64,000 nucleotides of DNA from Metaclostridioides mangenotii (GCF_017873185.1 NZ_JAGGJX010000001.1:62001-126000); one strand, 5' to 3'. Shown: positions 16,944 through 26,031, counted from the first letter of the stretch. The notes: generated by a model not told the origin, from the sequence alone. Made by a program: numbers and translations.

Positions 16944-17693
16944 ATGAAAAATAACAGAATTAATAAGATTTTAGCAACTACGATGGCAACAACTATACTT
17001 GTAACTCCGATAGCCCCAAATGTGCATGCTATGGAAGCTATAAAATCAGAATCTACATATATAGTAAATAATTTAGAACCAGATGAACAATCTGAAGAAT
17101 GGATTAAATCCATTGATGACGTGACAGGTGAGGAATTTCTATTAAATGAAGTTACTAATGAAAAAGTTTATGATGTTTTCGAAACACAGGATGGAGAAAC
17201 AGTTAAACTATCGATTGATGAAGCGTTATTAAAATTCACTCAAAGCGTTCCTATTAATGAAGAACCTACAATACAACCTAGAATAGAAAGTTTCTTTAAA
17301 AAGACTAGTTCAAAACAAATAACTGGCTCGGCAAAAAAATTAACACAGGATGTTGCGGGTGGATCTAAAGGAGCTACTATATCAGTGTCTAATAGTGCGA
17401 CTATAAGTGAAACTTTTTCGATTAGTCTTGATGCAACTATGAAAAAGAAAGTAAGAGCTGGAGCTGGTTTTAGTTGGAATACATCATTAAGTAGATCTGT
17501 AACAACAACACATAGAGTGCCTGCTAAAAAGATAGGGTACGTTGCTTTTAAACCATACTATAATCAAGTTACTGGTAAACTTACAACTATGCTTCATTCA
17601 GGCGAGTCTACTACTAAAACAGTAACGGCAAATAGTCCTAAAAGGTTAAGTACTGGTGTTTGTGATGGATTAGAGTACTTAGTGACAAAGTAA
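16944..17693 (+). CDS. secreted beta-rich protein, unknown family (toxin-like cargo)
   Basis: A 249-residue exported protein. The N-terminus is a Sec signal peptide (RINKILATTMATTILVTPIA then VHA-ME). An acidic middle domain (about 40-110) may be a propeptide. The C-terminal 140 residues alternate Ser/Thr with hydrophobic residues (ATISVSNSATISETFSISLD, GFSWNTSLSRSVTTTHR), suggesting amphipathic beta-hairpins like those of pore-forming proteins; GYVAFKPYYN follows. GGGAGG precedes the ATG. A small membrane protein follows after one base, as immunity genes often do. The toxin function is inference. Confidence 0.65.
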   Translation: MKNNRINKILATTMATTILVTPIAPNVHAMEAIKSESTYIVNNLEPDEQSEEWIKSIDDVTGEEFLLNEVTNEKVYDVFETQDGETVKLSIDEALLKFTQSVPINEEPTIQPRIESFFKKTSSKQITGSAKKLTQDVAGGSKGATISVSNSATISETFSISLDATMKKKVRAGAGFSWNTSLSRSVTTTHRVPAKKIGYVAFKPYYNQVTGKLTTMLHSGESTTKTVTANSPKRLSTGVCDGLEYLVTK

Positions 17694-17694
17694 A

Positions 17695-17979
17695 ATGAAT
17701 AAATTAAATATTAAAAAAAGCAGCGTAATTATTGTATGGTTGAATATTTCTTTTATTATTATAGGTATATATTTTATAATAAAAAGTTCAGAATGGGGTC
17801 TTTATTTTCTAAATCTTTATAGTGAACATATAGGATTAGACCCAAAGGAATCTTTGGAGATACTTAGAGGGAATATAAATATGTACTTATCGATAGGTAG
17901 TATATTTCTAAGTATTGGTTTATATCAATTTTCTAAAGTGTGTATAGATATAATTAATAATTACGTATCTGACAAATAA
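17695..17979 (+). CDS. two-span membrane protein, possible immunity partner
   Basis: A 94-residue protein with two hydrophobic segments (VIIVWLNISFIIIGIYFII and YLSIGSIFLSIGLYQF) and an acidic external loop between them. It begins one base after the stop of the secreted protein and shares its transcript; a terminator follows. Size, topology and coupling fit an immunity or anchoring protein. No family recognised. Confidence 0.55.
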   Translation: MNKLNIKKSSVIIVWLNISFIIIGIYFIIKSSEWGLYFLNLYSEHIGLDPKESLEILRGNINMYLSIGSIFLSIGLYQFSKVCIDIINNYVSDK

Positions 17980-18000
17980 TTCTAGTAGTAGATACTAAAT

Positions 18001-18032
18001 AAAAAAACACCTTATTTTTAAGGTGTTTTTTT
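18001..18032 (+). terminator. terminator of the first secreted-protein cassette
   Basis: AAAAAAACACCTTA pairs with TAAGGTGTTTTTTT around a short loop, 22 bp after the membrane-protein stop. It could work in both directions. Confidence 0.9.
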
Positions 18033-18134
18033 ATTTAAGTATTATCAAATTGCGCCAAACTAATTTTTGAATTATTTAAACTAATTGCCGTTTTACTTCC
18101 GGATTTTGCAATAAAAACATGAGATAATTGTATT

Positions 18135-18332
18135 GTGGAAAGATATTCCACTACATACAATTTCATAACTGGCTAGGATTCGTTAAAGGGATTAGCTACC
18201 TAGCCAGAATAATATGGACTAAATAAGGGAGTACCTTAGATAGTTCTAATTAAACTAATGAAAAAGAGATTGAGACAGTAGACTCTAATTTCCTCCATTG
18301 AGGCTTATAGAGATATAAGTCTCTTTTTTTTT
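18135..18332 (+). ncRNA. possible structured RNA ending in a terminator
   Basis: Part of a 600-bp non-coding gap. It holds a hairpin GTGGAA/TTCCAC (18135-18151), a longer one CTGGCTAGG/CCTAGCCAG (18169-18207), and a 10-bp stem GAGGCTTATA/TATAAGTCTC with a GAGA loop followed by nine Ts (18300-18332). The last is a convincing rho-independent terminator with no gene ahead of it, so a short RNA or a leader is likely. No promoter is clear. Confidence 0.4.
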
Positions 18333-18599
18333 GTGGAAAAGGAGATACATTAATTTTTAAAAATTATTATATATAGAATATTTCAATAATAACTTTATAA
18401 ATCAAATAAATTATCTATAAAATCTTTTTTATGTTAAATGTATGTAAAGAATTGTCATGTTAGACAATTTTTTACAATTATTTTAAAAAAGATATGTTAA
18501 GTTTTAGTTACTTGTTATTAATAATCAAGTGGGATCCATTATTAGATTCAAATGATAATATATATATTTAACCCAGTTACTATATTAGGAGAAGTTAAA

Positions 18600-19037
18600 A
18601 TGAAAAAATATATACTGTGCATTTTTATTTTATTATTAACTGTTGCTGTTGTTGGGTGTACAATTGATTCAACTTCTAAGCATGGAGAATTAAAAAATAT
18701 TGAGAAATTGTCTTTTTTTAACGACCTAAAAGAGAAAGATGATGAGATTATAATTTATTTCGGAAATGAGGAGTGTATATTTTGTAAAAAATTCAAACCA
18801 ATTTTATTAGACGTAATAGATGAAGATAATAAAAATATTTATTATTTTAATACGGAAAAATTAAGGAATCAAAGTATGTATTCTGATATAATTGAAAGCT
18901 ATCATATCGAACAAATACCAAAATTAATTTATCTTAAGTCAAATAAGTTAATAAAAAGTCAAGATCTAATTAAGGAAGGTGTAGATTTAAATAATAATAA
19001 ATTGGTTAAAAAGAAAATAAAAATCTTTATAAATTAA
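18600..19037 (+). CDS. thioredoxin-fold lipoprotein, bacteriocin-accessory-like
   Basis: A 145-residue protein starting at the ATG after TAGGAG. The signal peptide ends in a lipobox (VAVVGC). The mature part has a thioredoxin-like CxxC (EECIFCKKF) preceded by IIIYFGN and followed by a cis-Pro-like IPKLIYL strand. Small thioredoxin-like accessory proteins (PedC/BrcD type) accompany bacteriocins and help form their disulfides. It heads a three-gene group with a membrane protein and a Cys-containing secreted protein, which fits. The bacteriocin role is inferred. Confidence 0.65.
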   Translation: MKKYILCIFILLLTVAVVGCTIDSTSKHGELKNIEKLSFFNDLKEKDDEIIIYFGNEECIFCKKFKPILLDVIDEDNKNIYYFNTEKLRNQSMYSDIIESYHIEQIPKLIYLKSNKLIKSQDLIKEGVDLNNNKLVKKKIKIFIN

Positions 19038-19063
19038 TTAATTTTAAAAAAGGAGAAAACATT

Positions 19064-19354
19064 ATGAATATTTTTGAAAAATATGATATCCACTATTGGG
19101 ATTCTTATTTTTATATTTTGTCTTTACTTATAATATTACAATCAATATTTTTTGTTAAGAAGCAAATAAAACTAGCACCATATGTAGTAAATGTAGTTAT
19201 ATGCTTTTTTACTATGGTAGTGAATGTATATCAAGGTGGAATATTAGTTGACGAATTTGGTCTTGGTGGAAATTTGGTTCCTGCTTTGTTAGCATTATTA
19301 ATTAATATAGTGGTTATTTTAATATCATTAAGGCTCCATAAAATAAAAAAATAA
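19064..19354 (+). CDS. three-span membrane protein, possible immunity protein
   Basis: A 96-residue protein with three hydrophobic segments (about 14-30, 39-60 and 71-90) and a basic C-terminus. AAAAGGAG precedes the ATG. It lies between the thioredoxin-like lipoprotein and the secreted protein, the usual place for a bacteriocin immunity gene. Sequence family unknown. Confidence 0.55.
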   Translation: MNIFEKYDIHYWDSYFYILSLLIILQSIFFVKKQIKLAPYVVNVVICFFTMVVNVYQGGILVDEFGLGGNLVPALLALLINIVVILISLRLHKIKK

Positions 19355-19416
19355 ACTATAAACTATTCTCAAAAATAAAGAATTATAATGATCATTAAAA
19401 AAGGAGATTTTGTTTT

Positions 19417-20040
19417 ATGAAAAAAAATATAGTTGTAAAATTATCATTAGCTTTTATTTGTTCAATATTAGTTATATCAGAAGGAAAAATAGTAAATGCT
19501 ATTGATATTTTGGATAATAAAGATTCGCAAGAACATAGTTATAATGAATATGATGAATTAGTTATAACAGAAGTTAAAATGAAAGAATATAAAGAAACCT
19601 ATATACAAATGTACGGTTCTGATGAAGGGTTTAATGAGGATGAAATTTATGCTGAATCTAAACATTTACAAGAATTAAACGAAGGGACAATGTTTAATGT
19701 TAATTCCAGAGCAAACATAATAAAGGGGAAATATTTTAATTGGATAAAATGGATAAATAGAGATGGGTTGATCTCATTAAGTATATCACCAACGAAAAAT
19801 TTCTTAAATATAACAAGTAAATCTGCTTATGCAGCGGCTGTAACAGAAAGCTGGGGAATAATAAAACGTAACCATTCAGGAGATAAGAGGTGGAAAAACA
19901 CGAAATCAATGGAAATGCAGTATAAATGTCATGCTTATCTTGTGAAATTTAAAAACCCGTGGAATATAGAACCTTGTAGAACTGAAACAGATTATAATAA
20001 GGTTGTTTTAGGAAAATGTAATCCTAAAAAAGGATGTTAA
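19417..20040 (+). CDS. secreted Cys-containing protein, DUF2599-like
   Basis: A 207-residue exported protein with a signal peptide (VVKLSLAFICSILVISEG...VNA). The C-terminal 100 residues include LISLSISPTKNFLN, ESWGIIKRNHSGDKRW, MEMQYKCHAYLVKFKNPW and NIEPCRTETDYN, ending GKCNPKKGC; this resembles my memory of DUF2599 proteins (Trp-rich, CH and CNP motifs). Four C-terminal cysteines could form the disulfides served by the lipoprotein two genes upstream. The acidic N-terminal region may be a propeptide. A terminator follows. A bacteriocin-like role is possible but unproven. Confidence 0.6.
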   Translation: MKKNIVVKLSLAFICSILVISEGKIVNAIDILDNKDSQEHSYNEYDELVITEVKMKEYKETYIQMYGSDEGFNEDEIYAESKHLQELNEGTMFNVNSRANIIKGKYFNWIKWINRDGLISLSISPTKNFLNITSKSAYAAAVTESWGIIKRNHSGDKRWKNTKSMEMQYKCHAYLVKFKNPWNIEPCRTETDYNKVVLGKCNPKKGC

Positions 20041-20097
20041 AATGATTTAAAATTGGAACTGTAAATACTCCAAAAAGAGGATAGTATACATAAATTT

Positions 20098-20125
20098 AAA
20101 ACACCTATTTTTATAGGTGTTTTTT
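20098..20125 (+). terminator. terminator of the second secreted-protein cassette
   Basis: AAAACACCTA and TAGGTGTTTTTT form a strong stem with a T-run. The stem core resembles the terminator at 18001, so the two cassettes may share an origin. Confidence 0.9.
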
Positions 20126-20190
20126 ACTACGAAAAAATACCGAGGGGGGGTGATGTTTAATCCAATAACAATACGATAATACTGCAAAAG

Positions 20191-20304
20191 TTGTCTAACA
20201 AGGAACTAAGATATTTAAGCAACGGAATGAGGAAGATACCTAAGAGTCCTAAAGTGGAAAGGAAGTACAATAAAAATAAGTCTGACATACAAAGGAGGTA
20301 TTAA
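20191..20304 (+). CDS. possible small or broken phage ORF
   Basis: The frame reads LSNKELRYLSNGMRKIPKSP... to TAA, a plausible basic phage peptide. It has only a TTG start without a ribosome-binding site. An ATG with GGGGGG in front (20154) is in another frame and stops after eight codons, so a small gene here may be frameshifted. Confidence 0.3.
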   Translation: MSNKELRYLSNGMRKIPKSPKVERKYNKNKSDIQRRY

Positions 20305-20311
20305 GTATAGA

Positions 20312-20566
20312 ATGATTAAAACAAACCAAGTAAATATATTTAAAGATAAGACAAGTAAGGAAATAGCAGCCATTATAATACAAGGATGTTTTAAGAACTT
20401 TACTGAAGATACATTTTCATATTATTACTTTTGCAACAATGTAGCTGAAGCAGTAACACTATATTATAAAGGTAACCAGCTAACTAAAGAACAAGCTGAT
20501 GAAATAAATGTACATATATCTAATATGATTCAGGAATTAATTATAAAGAATCATAAAGATTACTAA
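20312..20566 (+). CDS. 84-residue phage protein before HNH
   Basis: Starts MIKTNQVNIFKDKTSKE; AAAGGAGG lies 13 bases upstream. A helical soluble protein with FSYYYFCNNVAEAVTLYY. It precedes the HNH endonuclease gene by 18 bp. No named family. Confidence 0.5.
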   Translation: MIKTNQVNIFKDKTSKEIAAIIIQGCFKNFTEDTFSYYYFCNNVAEAVTLYYKGNQLTKEQADEINVHISNMIQELIIKNHKDY

Positions 20567-20584
20567 TGAAAGGTAGGTGATTCA

Positions 20585-20908
20585 ATGAACTTAATGACAC
20601 CAGACTTACTAATAAAGATTAAGTCTTTCCTTAGTATTCATAAGAACTATAGACCTTATCAGTTAAAGGAATGGAAGATACTTCGTAGGGCTGCACTGAA
20701 GAGAGATAACAATGAGTGCCAAGACTGTAAGAGTATTGGTAAGTTTAGTCATGCTAAGGAAGTACATCACATAGTAGACAAGAAGGTTAGACCTGATCTA
20801 TTCCTTGATTTAGGAAACTTAATATGTTTATGTAAGGATTGTCATAACAAGAGACATGATAGATTACATAAAAATAAAAGTAAATTTGAAAATTTAGAAC
20901 GATGGTAA
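20585..20908 (+). CDS. HNH endonuclease of the packaging module
   Basis: A 107-residue HNH nuclease: a CQDC knuckle, then AKEVHHIVD (catalytic His pair), then LICLCKDCHNKRH (second zinc pair and HNH helix). In HK97-type phages an HNH protein next to the terminase genes is needed for cos cleavage. The position directly before a GC-rich non-coding stretch and terS supports this. Confidence 0.9.
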   Translation: MNLMTPDLLIKIKSFLSIHKNYRPYQLKEWKILRRAALKRDNNECQDCKSIGKFSHAKEVHHIVDKKVRPDLFLDLGNLICLCKDCHNKRHDRLHKNKSKFENLERW

Positions 20909-20914
20909 TGAACA

Positions 20915-21020
20915 TACTCCCCCGGGTTAAATCAAATGGAAGTTTATTTGGGGAACCTAGCAACGGGGAGGGGGGCTTTTTAAATATAAATAAATATTTT
21001 TATCATGCGCGCGCGATGGA
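20915..21020. other. candidate cos/packaging site
   Basis: Between HNH and terS lies a stretch very different from the AT-rich surroundings: CCCCCGGG (20919-20926), GGGGAACC, GGGGAGGGGGGC, and GCGCGCGC just before the terS start. HNH-type phages carry cos in exactly this gap. No cohesive-end sequence can be assigned by eye. Confidence 0.5.
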
Positions 21021-21029
21021 GGTGAAATT

Positions 21030-21350
21030 ATGGCTGCCAAGAAGGAAAATGAAATTACTGAAACAAGAGAAAGAATAGAAAATGCACTAATAGAGCAACT
21101 AGATGAAAGAGGGCAATACAAAGAACCTTTTGCCGATCTAGTTCAAAGATATATGAAAATGTGGGATACTACTATCGCACTAGAACAAAATGTTGAAGAA
21201 TATGGAGTCATGTTTGATAGCGAACGAGGCGTAAAGAAAAATGATGCCGTAAACCAATTAATGCAGATGAATAAACAAATGCTTATTTTATTAGATAAGT
21301 TAAATATAACAACGGATAAAGTCAAGGCAGATGATGGATGTGATATCTAA
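21030..21350 (+). CDS. terS: terminase small subunit (P27-like)
   Basis: A 106-residue helical protein starting MAAKKENEITETRERIENAL, followed by a central helix (YMKMWDTTIALEQNVEEYG) and a NQLMQMNKQMLILLDKLN C-terminus, the pattern of P27-family small terminases. GATGGAGG precedes the ATG. It recognises the packaging site and loads the large subunit, whose start overlaps its end by 20 bp. Confidence 0.75.
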   Translation: MAAKKENEITETRERIENALIEQLDERGQYKEPFADLVQRYMKMWDTTIALEQNVEEYGVMFDSERGVKKNDAVNQLMQMNKQMLILLDKLNITTDKVKADDGCDI

Positions 21351-22995
21351 AGAGAAGTTATACGAAAAAATAAACTGTCCATATATCACAGATTGGTTTG
21401 AAATAGTTGATTCAACAAAGTATAAAATTAGTGATGAAATAAAACAACTAACTAAACTTTTAAAACTAAAATTTGAAAAACAAAACATATATGTAGATAT
21501 AAAAAAAGTAAATGGAATTATTGAATTAATTGAAAAATATCGACCATACAAATTAACACCAGTTCAGAAATTTTTACATTCTGTACCTTACATTTATTTT
21601 GATGATGGTGGAGTATGTTTCGATGAAATATTTATTTTATGCGGTAGAGGTTTTGGTAAAAATTCATGGATATCTGACTTTACATTTGGAGCAACCTCAA
21701 ATAAAAATGGAATTAATAAATATAATGTAGATATGGTTGCAACAAGTGAAAAACAGGCAAAAACTAGTTTTTATGACATATATGAAACTGTAAAAGGCAA
21801 TGCAAAACTTGAGAAAGCATATAACATAACAAAAGAGCTTATTGAATTTAAGCGAACAAAATCAGAAATTGCATTTCATACATCAAATGCAAAAACTAAA
21901 GATGGTTTAAGACCGGGAGCGGTGGTATTTGACGAAATACATGCGTACGAAGATTATGAAAATATAAAAGTATTTACATCTGCACTCGGAAAAATAAAAG
22001 ATGCTAGAATTATTTATATCACAACTGATGGTAATGTTAGAGGTTCAGTTCTTGATGATATGAAAGAAGATGGTAAAAGGGTTTTAAATGAGCTTGATAT
22101 AAATACAACACTATTTCCATTTATGGCCAAAGTAAATAAATACGAGGAATGGGAGGATGAAGAGTGTTGGATAAAAGCTAATCCAATGTTACCTTATTTG
22201 CCTGAGTTAAAAAGAGCTTATAAAAGAGATTATAAAAAAGCTTTAAAAAATCCTCAAATGAAGATGGAGTTTTTATTAAAAAGGCTAAACTGGCAGATTG
22301 AAGATATCACTACAGCCGTTGCAAATTGGGAAGAGATTAAAGCAACAAATCAAGAGATACCTGATTTTAATGGTTGTGAATGTGTAGGTGGTATAGACTA
22401 TGCAAGTGTAAGGGACTTTATAGGAGTTGGGCTATTATTTAAGAAAGACAATAAATATTACTTTAAACACCATACCTTTATAGTTGCTGAAAGTTTGAGA
22501 TTAGCTGAATATAAGATTGATATAGATGTGGCTAAAGAAAAAGGCTTTGTTACAATCATACCAGGTAATACAATGAACGAAGAATATATATCAGAATGGT
22601 TTTTAAAAGAGATACAAGAAAATAATTATAGACTTATAAATATAGGCTGTGATGATTATAGAGCTGCTATTCTTAGAAAAGATTTTGAAGAAAAAGGATT
22701 ACCAATCGAAACAGTAAGAAATGGTCCTATTACACATGGTAAATTAGCTCCTGTAATTGAGCAAGGTTTTGCTAATCATAATATCGTTTTTGGTGATGAT
22801 ATGATGATGAGATGGTATACAAATAATGTAAAAGTAGTTACGAATAGTAAGGGTAACAAAACATATGAAAAAATAGAACCACAAAGACGAAAAACAGATG
22901 GGTTTATGGCATTTGTTCATGCTATGACTCTAAGAGAGCAAATTTCAATAAATACATTTACATATAATTCATCATTAAAAACTTATACTTACTAA
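21331..22995 (+). CDS. terL: terminase large subunit
   Basis: A 554-residue ATPase-nuclease motor. The Walker A-like motif is CGRGFGKNSW near residue 110 and Walker B is GAVVFDEIHAY near residue 205. The RNase H-like nuclease domain begins with GGIDYASVRDF near residue 355; later acidic residues (GCDDYRA, KTDGFMAFVHA) complete it. It packages DNA into proheads through the portal encoded next. ATG at 21331 overlaps terS; an ATG three bases further is equally possible. Confidence 0.93.
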   Translation: MMDVISKEKLYEKINCPYITDWFEIVDSTKYKISDEIKQLTKLLKLKFEKQNIYVDIKKVNGIIELIEKYRPYKLTPVQKFLHSVPYIYFDDGGVCFDEIFILCGRGFGKNSWISDFTFGATSNKNGINKYNVDMVATSEKQAKTSFYDIYETVKGNAKLEKAYNITKELIEFKRTKSEIAFHTSNAKTKDGLRPGAVVFDEIHAYEDYENIKVFTSALGKIKDARIIYITTDGNVRGSVLDDMKEDGKRVLNELDINTTLFPFMAKVNKYEEWEDEECWIKANPMLPYLPELKRAYKRDYKKALKNPQMKMEFLLKRLNWQIEDITTAVANWEEIKATNQEIPDFNGCECVGGIDYASVRDFIGVGLLFKKDNKYYFKHHTFIVAESLRLAEYKIDIDVAKEKGFVTIIPGNTMNEEYISEWFLKEIQENNYRLINIGCDDYRAAILRKDFEEKGLPIETVRNGPITHGKLAPVIEQGFANHNIVFGDDMMMRWYTNNVKVVTNSKGNKTYEKIEPQRRKTDGFMAFVHAMTLREQISINTFTYNSSLKTYTY

Positions 22996-23011
22996 GAAAG
23001 AAGGTGATAAA

Positions 23012-24226
23012 ATGGGAATTTTAGATAGTTTATTTAATAGAATAACACTTCCACCCGGAAAATATAAGTTGTCTGATAAAATATATACCTTAAATGCAGA
23101 GGTATGTTATAAGGAATATGCACTTGCTATATGTATGAATAAGATAGCTAATGCTTTAATTCAATGCACTTTTGAAACATATAAAAGTAATGAAAGATTT
23201 AAAGGTGATATTTGGTATAAATTTAATATTGAACCAAATAAAAATCAAAATGCTTCAGATTTTTGGAATTCCGTAGTATTTAATATGATTATTAATCCTC
23301 AAGGTTGTTTGATAATTAAAAACAATAGTGAGGATTTTTTAGTTGCAGATAATTACGATTTAAAAGAACTTGCTAATTATGAAAATATATATACAAATGT
23401 AACTGTAGGTGATTGTACATTTAAAAAGGCTTTTAAAGAGAGCGAAGTATTAAGGCTTAAAATAAACAATACTAGTGTTAAAACTTACATAGACAATCTT
23501 TATAGTAGTTATGGGAAACTTATTACAAGCTCAATCAAAAATTACAATAGAAATAATAGTAAAAAACTATTTTTAAAAATAAATACAATGTTTGAGCAGT
23601 TTAAAAAAAATGTGGACTCAGAAACAGGAATTTCAGAATACGATACTAAGCTAGATGATATTTTTAAGAATAGAATAAAGGGGTATTTTAGTGAGAGTGA
23701 TTCAGTCACACCTATTGAAGACGGACTCGAGATTGTTGAAGGTAACTCCACGTCTGATAATGGAGCTGCTAAAAAGTTAAATGGCCAAACTACAGATGAT
23801 ATCAGAAAGTTATTTGATGATATTATTAATATTTGCGCTGATGCTTTTAATATACCGAGAGGACTTCTAAAGGGTGATGTAGCGGATGTAGAAGCTATGA
23901 CAGACAACTTTATAACCTTTTGTATAAATCCTTTGGCATCTTTAATTGAAGACGAAGGCAACAGAAAATTATATGGTAAAAAAGCTATATTAGAAGGTTC
24001 AAAACTAAAAGTTAAAACAAATAAAATTAAAGGCTATGACCCTACAAAACTTGCTTCTAGTGCAGAGGCTTTATATAGAATTGGATCTATTAATGCAAAC
24101 TGGGTTAGAGATATGCTAAGAGAAGAAGAAATACGAGAGGATTGGGCTAATATGTACATGATAACCAAGAACTATCAAGAGATATCAGATTATTTGAAAG
24201 GTGGTGAAGGTAATAATGAAAACTAA
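23012..24226 (+). CDS. phage portal protein (HK97 gp3 family)
   Basis: A 404-residue portal starting MGILDSLFNRITLPPG after AAGAAGGTG. The core includes VCYKEYALAICMNKIANAL near the N-terminus and IRKLFDDIINICADAFNIPRG near residue 280, both characteristic of the family. The dodecameric ring sits at one vertex and binds TerL. Its end overlaps the protease start by 11 bp. Confidence 0.9.
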   Translation: MGILDSLFNRITLPPGKYKLSDKIYTLNAEVCYKEYALAICMNKIANALIQCTFETYKSNERFKGDIWYKFNIEPNKNQNASDFWNSVVFNMIINPQGCLIIKNNSEDFLVADNYDLKELANYENIYTNVTVGDCTFKKAFKESEVLRLKINNTSVKTYIDNLYSSYGKLITSSIKNYNRNNSKKLFLKINTMFEQFKKNVDSETGISEYDTKLDDIFKNRIKGYFSESDSVTPIEDGLEIVEGNSTSDNGAAKKLNGQTTDDIRKLFDDIINICADAFNIPRGLLKGDVADVEAMTDNFITFCINPLASLIEDEGNRKLYGKKAILEGSKLKVKTNKIKGYDPTKLASSAEALYRIGSINANWVRDMLREEEIREDWANMYMITKNYQEISDYLKGGEGNNEN

Positions 24227-24896
24227 AAAAATACCGGTAAAATGTGAAGTGGTTGAGAAATCTGAAAATGAGGTCGATTTTCTTTTATATGGTCCTATTA
24301 TAAATGAAAAACTAGCTTGGTATGACGATGATGAATATACTTGCCCTCAGCAAGTGCAAGACAAATTAAAAAAAGCCGAAGGTAAACAAATTAACCTACA
24401 TATAAATAGTTATGGCGGAGATGCTTTTGCTGGAATAGCAATATGTAACCAATTAAAGAATTATGAAGGTAAAGTAGTAGCATATATTGATTCGATAGCT
24501 GCAAGTGCTGCATCCATAATAGCTATGGGAGCTGATGAGATAATAATGCCAAACAACGCTATGATGATGGTACATAATGCTTGGACATGGACAGCTGGTA
24601 ACGCTAATGAATTAAGGGCTGAGGCTGACAAGTTAGATAAAATAAACTCATCTGTAAGGCAAAGTTACATGGATAAATTTGTAGGGACAGAAGAAGAGTT
24701 AATTCAACTTTTAGATGATGAGAGTTATTTAACATCTGAAGAGTGTGTTACATTAGGCTTTGCTAATAGTGTATACAAACAAGAACCTCAACAAAAACAA
24801 GAATTAAATATCAAGGCTAGTATTTTAAATAAGTATAAAAAGCCTGAAGAAGCTAAAACAAATATACTAAATAAATTTAGAAAGGAAATAAAATAA
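24216..24896 (+). CDS. ClpP-like prohead protease
   Basis: A 226-residue S14-family serine protease. INSYGGDAFAGIAI, the nucleophile region SIAASAASIIAMGA, and the catalytic-His strand MMMVHNAWTWTAGN are all present. It matures the prohead by clipping capsid or scaffold. The ATG at 24216 follows AAAGGTGGTGAAGG inside the portal gene. The capsid gene begins one base after the stop. Confidence 0.92.
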   Translation: MKTKKIPVKCEVVEKSENEVDFLLYGPIINEKLAWYDDDEYTCPQQVQDKLKKAEGKQINLHINSYGGDAFAGIAICNQLKNYEGKVVAYIDSIAASAASIIAMGADEIIMPNNAMMMVHNAWTWTAGNANELRAEADKLDKINSSVRQSYMDKFVGTEEELIQLLDDESYLTSEECVTLGFANSVYKQEPQQKQELNIKASILNKYKKPEEAKTNILNKFRKEIK

Positions 24897-24897
24897 T

Positions 24898-26022
24898 ATG
24901 AAAAATAAAGATTTAGAACTAGGTGTAGAAGAACTATTTGCTAAAGCAATAGGAGCTGAAAACGAAGAGGATTTTGTAAAATATCAGCTAGAAGCTACAA
25001 AGATTATAGAAGCTAATGTAATAGCTGAAGCAAAGAAAATAACTGATGAACAATTGAGAGATCAAAACGTATTAAATGAAAGAGGTTTAAGAGTACTGAC
25101 AACTGCTGAAACCAAGTATTACAATGAGGTTTTATCAGATGGTGGATTTAAAGGCAAGGAAGAGCTAATGCCAGTAACTATAATTGATAGGATATTTAAG
25201 GACTTGGAAGCACAACATCCTATACTAACTAAAATACAGTTAGTTAATACAACAGGGATATCAAGATGGCTTGCAAGAAAAGCAGAGGCTGAAGGTGCTG
25301 TTTGGGGAAAACTAGGCAGTGAAATAACTAAGAAACTAGACAACAGCTTTGAAGTTATAGATACTCAATTAAACAAGTTATCTGCATTTGTTCCGCTATC
25401 TAAGGATATGTTAAATCTTGGTCCTGTGTGGTTAGATAAGTTTGTAAGAGCAATATTACAAGAATCAATAGCTATCGGACTTGAAAAAGCCATAATAGAA
25501 GGAAATGGAGTAAATCAGCCAGTTGGAATGTTAAAAGATATAACAAAATCTTTTAACTCAACAACAGGATATCCAGAAAGAACTGCTACGGTTCTTCCAG
25601 ATTTAAAACCAGTTACACTTGGTAAACTTGTTATGAAGCCTTTAGTAGACGGAAAAGTAAAGACTGTTCAAGGTATAATACTAGTATGTAATCCTGGTGA
25701 TTATTGGGAAAAAATATTCCCACAAACAACTGTACAGGATCTAAACGGTAATTATGTATTTAATAAACTACCGATAGCGGCTGATATTGTACAATCTGTA
25801 TACGTACCAGAAGGTAAGATGATAGCTTGTGTACCTGAAGATTACTTTATGGGGATAGGCTTTAATTCAATAATACAATTCTCAGACGAATATCACTTCT
25901 TAGAAGATGAGAGAATTTATATCACTAAGATGGCAGGACATGGGAAACCGATAGAAGCAAAATCATTCCTAACATTTGATATATCAAAACTAGGAGTTGA
26001 AGAAGAAAAAACAGGAGAATAA
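24898..26022 (+). CDS. major capsid protein (HK97 gp5 family)
   Basis: A 374-residue capsid protein. The N-terminal 100 residues are charged and helical (ELFAKAIGAENEEDFVKYQ), fitting the delta/scaffold region removed by the protease. The HK97 fold follows: LNKLSAFVPLSKDMLNLGP, EKAIIEGNGVNQPVGML, and the late FMGIGFNSIIQFSDEYHF. A hairpin follows the stop, which may lower expression of the connector genes relative to capsid. Confidence 0.9.
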   Translation: MKNKDLELGVEELFAKAIGAENEEDFVKYQLEATKIIEANVIAEAKKITDEQLRDQNVLNERGLRVLTTAETKYYNEVLSDGGFKGKEELMPVTIIDRIFKDLEAQHPILTKIQLVNTTGISRWLARKAEAEGAVWGKLGSEITKKLDNSFEVIDTQLNKLSAFVPLSKDMLNLGPVWLDKFVRAILQESIAIGLEKAIIEGNGVNQPVGMLKDITKSFNSTTGYPERTATVLPDLKPVTLGKLVMKPLVDGKVKTVQGIILVCNPGDYWEKIFPQTTVQDLNGNYVFNKLPIAADIVQSVYVPEGKMIACVPEDYFMGIGFNSIIQFSDEYHFLEDERIYITKMAGHGKPIEAKSFLTFDISKLGVEEEKTGE

Positions 26023-26031
26023 AAATCAAGT

